Shown here: in pieces, positions 61,132-64,000 of the stretch
Position numbering within the stretch: the stretch's first letter is position 1
Layout of the letters: each line of letters starts with the position of its first letter
Assembly (NCBI RefSeq): GCF_003946345.1
Contig: NZ_RHNY01000007.1
Coordinates: 1-64,000 of the forward strand
Source: Levilactobacillus tongjiangensis
Lineage (GTDB): Bacteria > Bacillota > Bacilli > Lactobacillales > Lactobacillaceae
Length of the DNA: 64,000 nt
Direction of reading: 5' to 3'
The notes under the pieces: model-generated
Databases searched by the model: none
What the model was told of the DNA's origin: nothing
What the model saw: the letters and a program-made list of their open reading frames with translations, nothing else
Program-made: the position numbers and the translations under genes

Positions 61132-62454
61132 TTAATTCTCGTTGTAGTACCGGGCCAAATCATAGAGGGTGGTGGCCAACGTGTTGATTGACTTAGTTGG
61201 GCCCTGGTTGGCAAAGAGAATCACACCAGACTTATTGCCTTCTGAACCGTAGAGAATAGTGTTGTAGCCGGAACCACTGAGAGCGCCGCGGACACGCTTG
61301 ATACCACCACTGTAGTGGTACAGGCCGCCGGCGTAACTTAATTTGTAGTTGTCCGAGAGGGCGTAATATTGGCTCTTGGTTAAGATTTTGCCATTACGGA
61401 GACCCTTTTGAATCTTGTAGTAATCCTCTGTCGTTGAGTAATAGTTACCCGCACCCAACAGTGAGGACATGAGTTTTTGTGAGACACCATTGGCAACATT
61501 GTTTTGGCCATTGGTGTAGCTGTATCCGCTGGCAACAACACTCGCACTAGGTAAGTTATCCCAGGCAAAGGTATGCTTGAGCTTTAAGGGTTGAATAATC
61601 CTTTTTTGAACTAATGTATCGTAGTTCTGACCGGTGACCTTGGAAGCCACGCCAGCTAACAGGGTGTAGTTGGCGTTGGTGTAGTTAAAGCCTTGGGTTC
61701 CGGTGACTTTGAGCTGCCCCAACGTATAGTTGATTTCTGAAGCTTGGGTAGTGAGTAGCGAACCAGGTGTCGATTCGTCCATGTCGATGCCGGAACGGTG
61801 ATTTAAAAGTTGGCGTAATGTGATACTGCCGCTGCTTCGAACGCTGGGGTAGTATTTACTGAGCTTGTCATTGAGGGAAAGCTTACCACTTGCCGCCAAT
61901 TGTTCGATGATGGCCCCCGTCATGACTTTCTGAAGGGAGGCAATTGGGAACAAAGTATTGGCGTTATTGGCGAGCTTACTAGTGGCGTCGGCATAACCCA
62001 CGCTGACGTGACTGGCCCCACTCGAGTAGTTGTTAAAGAGCATCGCGCGCCCTTGAACATGGTAATTCTGCAGCAAAGCCGCTGCGTTTTGCGAACGACT
62101 GTACTTTTGGAGGGCCTTTTGATTGACCCAACCAATCGTTTTGCCGTACCAGGCAAACTTGACGTAAGTACTCCCATCGGATAGCTTGGCGGTCTGGGTC
62201 ACCTTGACGAACCGGTGCTGCCAGTTCTTACCACTAGCATCGCGGGTCTTTGCAGACCGTTGCGTGTAATAAGGCGCGTAGTAATAAATACCGTCATTCC
62301 GGCTACCTTGATTGACGAACCGGGCGTTATAACTGGTCTTGGTCGTCGCTGTAATCTGTAAGTAGCTCTTCGCAAATACTGATTGGGCGGGTAAGCAGCC
62401 AGCAACCAGTAAGATTGTCCCGATAAGTAATACAAGCTTTTTCAAAGTAATCAT
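61132..62454 (-). CDS. serine hydrolase, beta-lactamase/class C-like, secreted
   Basis: 440 residues. The signal has a lipobox-like VAGC (Cys20) and could be a lipoprotein anchor. An SH3-like wall-binding domain lies at about 45-118 (YYAPYYTQRSAKT..IGWVNQ). The beta-lactamase fold has SLQK (Ser173, Lys176), YTN (Tyr258) and a late HYSGG-like motif. It probably acts on D-amino acid or wall substrates rather than antibiotics. Confidence 0.85.
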   Translation of the reverse strand: MITLKKLVLLIGTILLVAGCLPAQSVFAKSYLQITATTKTSYNARFVNQGSRNDGIYYYAPYYTQRSAKTRDASGKNWQHRFVKVTQTAKLSDGSTYVKFAWYGKTIGWVNQKALQKYSRSQNAAALLQNYHVQGRAMLFNNYSSGASHVSVGYADATSKLANNANTLFPIASLQKVMTGAIIEQLAASGKLSLNDKLSKYYPSVRSSGSITLRQLLNHRSGIDMDESTPGSLLTTQASEINYTLGQLKVTGTQGFNYTNANYTLLAGVASKVTGQNYDTLVQKRIIQPLKLKHTFAWDNLPSASVVASGYSYTNGQNNVANGVSQKLMSSLLGAGNYYSTTEDYYKIQKGLRNGKILTKSQYYALSDNYKLSYAGGLYHYSGGIKRVRGALSGSGYNTILYGSEGNKSGVILFANQGPTKSINTLATTLYDLARYYNEN

Positions 62455-62658
62455 CCATTTCCCCTTAGAGTATCTTTCATCTTACCGCGATTTAGTTGCG
62501 GTTGCGTAACAGATACGTAGCGGTTTGGTAACATTTTGAACGTTTTAAGCTATATATGAGTAAATTCAACTTACTAATAGGGCAAGTTAGTTTGCGAATG
62601 ATTGACTTAATGTGTCGCATGTTAACGGAGAGTGTGGTAAACTAATGCAAAATAATTT

Positions 62659-63477
62659 ATGCAGTTTAAGGAGCTGACGCAAGCGTTGCTACATTTTCTT
62701 GGCCAATTGTACGGGCCATTCTTTGATATTCACAATTGGGAAACAGTGATTACTTCGGGAAACGACTGGCTCATCATCTTTTCATTGGTGTTGATCGAGT
62801 GTTTGTTGTCCGTGGACAATGCTGTGGTCCTTGCCGCGCAGACACAGTCCTTGCCTACCAAAAAGGAGCAGGAAGAATCCCTGTTCTATGGGATTTGGGG
62901 GGCATATATCTTCCGGTTCATCATCATTGGACTGGGAACTTACCTGATTAATTTCTGGGAAATCAAGGTCATCGGGGCTTTGTACCTAGTCTTCCTAGTC
63001 TTCCAGTACTTCACTAAGACGCGGGTAAAACATACGCGCAAATTAGTGAAGGATAAAAAACGTCGATTACTACCACTGTTTTGGTCGGTAGTCTTACAGA
63101 TTGAAATGATGGATATTATTTTCTCCGTCGATTCTGTCTTGGCCTCACTGGCCATCTCGAATAACCCGGTTATTGTCTTAATTGGGGGCTTGATTGGAAT
63201 CCTAGCGATGCGGGGTGTGGCTGAGGTCATCATGAAGTTGATGCGCCGGATTCCTGAGCTGGAACCCATGGCCTACATTTTAATCGGCATCATTGCTGTG
63301 AAGTTGTTTGTGTCCATTCCGGCAATTGATATTGAGATTCCCGCCACGCTGTTTGGTATCATCGTCTTGGGAGCCATCGTGTTGACGCTATTGATCCACG
63401 TGATTCGCAAGCGGCGGCATCCACAGACACAGACCAGTAAGCCAACTAAGAAGACGTCCAATTCAACTGAATCGTAA
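62659..63477 (+). CDS. TerC-family membrane protein
   Basis: 272 residues with seven or eight membrane helices. ECLLSVDNAVVLA and IIFSVDSVLASLA are the two Asp-containing signature helices of TerC/YkoY-type proteins, linked to Mn2+ or metal export in relatives. The C-terminal tail is basic. No yybP-ykoY-type riboswitch is visible in the leader. The ATG at 62659 has no strong ribosome binding site, so the start is moderately certain. Confidence 0.87.
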   Translation: MQFKELTQALLHFLGQLYGPFFDIHNWETVITSGNDWLIIFSLVLIECLLSVDNAVVLAAQTQSLPTKKEQEESLFYGIWGAYIFRFIIIGLGTYLINFWEIKVIGALYLVFLVFQYFTKTRVKHTRKLVKDKKRRLLPLFWSVVLQIEMMDIIFSVDSVLASLAISNNPVIVLIGGLIGILAMRGVAEVIMKLMRRIPELEPMAYILIGIIAVKLFVSIPAIDIEIPATLFGIIVLGAIVLTLLIHVIRKRRHPQTQTSKPTKKTSNSTES

Positions 63478-63483
63478 GTAATT

Positions 63484-63513
63484 GAGGTGGCCTTGCGGGG
63501 CCTCCTTTTTTTT
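63484..63513 (+). terminator. terminator of the terC-family gene
   Basis: GAGGTGGCC and GGGGCCTC pair around TTGC, and eight T follow. Confidence 0.82.
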
Positions 63514-63573
63514 CGCGGATAAGTGGATTCAGGGGTATACTATAGAAAAAATAATAAAATGGGGTTGGTGGCT

Positions 63574-64000
63574 ATGAGTAAGAAATGGCGTAGTTGGTGG
63601 TTATTATTGGGCGTGATGGCTCTCGGAATTGCTGGGTTCACAGTGACAGGACAGGCGGCAACCACGGGGAAAGTGGTCGTGACCTATAAAGTGGCTGATG
63701 GGACCGTATTGGCACGGAAGACGCTGAAGGGTAAGGTTGGTCATCAGTATAAAACCTCTAAGAAGAACCGGTGGGTGAATCCCCAAATGTACGCGTGGAA
63801 TCAAAAGCAGCCGCGGCATTATCGGGGGAAGTTTACCAAGAAGACAATACGGGTAACGTATAAATTTCTGACACCAACGGCCTTCTTCCGGCTCTGGGGT
63901 GGGGATGGCACACAGATGACCAATATTCAGATGGATGGCAATCATTTGATTTTTGACGTCTCAACCAGTCTGAAGGGCGCCCATTTCTTGCGGGCAACGA
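63574..64000 (+). CDS. secreted MucBP-like repeat protein, partial
   Basis: The window cuts off the C-terminus. ATG 63574 follows GGTGG. The visible 142 residues begin with a signal peptide that ends near GQAA, followed by VVVTYKVADGTVLARKTL, a MucBP-like strand pattern with GKVGHQYKTS. This is typical of secreted or surface adhesins. Its full length is unknown. Confidence 0.65.
   Translation, partial: MSKKWRSWWLLLGVMALGIAGFTVTGQAATTGKVVVTYKVADGTVLARKTLKGKVGHQYKTSKKNRWVNPQMYAWNQKQPRHYRGKFTKKTIRVTYKFLTPTAFFRLWGGDGTQMTNIQMDGNHLIFDVSTSLKGAHFLRAT

Noticed and set aside
62455-62658. Possible manganese (yybP-ykoY) riboswitch before the TerC gene
   Set aside because: I looked for the conserved loops of that aptamer and found none in the 200-bp leader.
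1-64000. CRISPR array, rRNA operon or complete insertion sequence
   Set aside because: There is no series of regularly spaced identical repeats, no rRNA sequence and no transposase reading frame.

Overview
The window looks like a chromosome segment of a lactic acid bacterium of the Lactobacillaceae. Base composition is close to half G+C, and a Levilactobacillus-like species is my best guess; I cannot name the species. The reasons are strong GGAGG-type ribosome binding sites with many GTG/TTG starts, a Gram-positive envelope gene set (lipoteichoic acid synthase, NlpC/P60, D,D-carboxypeptidases, glucosaminidase), a choloylglycine hydrolase, cre-like boxes, and several small proteins typical of lactobacilli. 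There is no rRNA, no CRISPR array, no intact transposase and no intact prophage.

Layout. 0.2-1.2 kb: an HSL-type esterase whose nucleophile Ser is replaced by Gly. 1.9-5.9 kb (minus): an operon of a DinG/Rad3-like helicase with a nuclease domain, a PD-(D/E)XK-like protein, and a sce7725-like gene interrupted by an in-frame TGA. 6-7.2 kb: small proteins, one under a cre-like box. 7.4-11.1 kb: pstSCAB behind a Pho-box-like promoter. 11.1-14.9 kb (minus): potABCD. 15.2-17.1 kb: glycerol facilitator and a hydrolase. 17.5-19.3 kb: a secreted protein, an AT-rich island with a helicase remnant, and tRNA-Ala(CGC). 19.3-23.3 kb (minus): a Na+/drug-type ABC exporter and a purine-riboswitch-controlled xanthine permease. 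23.4-27.4 kb: asparaginase, a four-repeat beta-rich protein, a zinc ribbon and a macrodomain. 28.6-32.6 kb (minus): a TPP-riboswitch-controlled thiamine-precursor operon (ykoE, ykoD, ykoC, tenA). 32.8-35.5 kb: two tandem 389-residue D,D-carboxypeptidases. 35.6-37.4 kb (minus): DUF2087 regulator, GIY-YIG-like protein, CAT-like acetyltransferase. 37.6-42.2 kb: HAD phosphatases, an EIIC-like membrane protein, a DUF915 hydrolase and a secreted protein. 42.6-46.6 kb: nucleoside hydrolase, PrsW-like protease, second DUF915 hydrolase, ferredoxin-NADP reductase. 46.7-51.7 kb: LTA synthase, histidine phosphatase, GNAT, NlpC/P60. 51.8-57.3 kb: MerR and PadR regulators with an MFS exporter, and an MMPL transporter. 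57.5-64 kb: choloylglycine hydrolase, YdcF, glucosaminidase, serine hydrolase, TerC, and the start of a secreted protein.

The most striking non-coding content is a family of nine full-length repeats of about 145-172 bp plus one deletion derivative, in five clusters (1.4-1.8, 28.1-28.5, 42.4-42.5, 50.2-51.0 and 60.8-61.1 kb). All clusters lie between the 3' ends of convergent genes. Each full-length copy has complementary ends, internal hairpins and a core hairpin with an invariant A-G mismatch, while the neighbouring base pairs change in a compensating way. Four of the five clusters combine copies in opposite orientation, or two arm types, like a bacterial interspersed mosaic element. I do not recognise the family. 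It is the best candidate here for an undescribed system.
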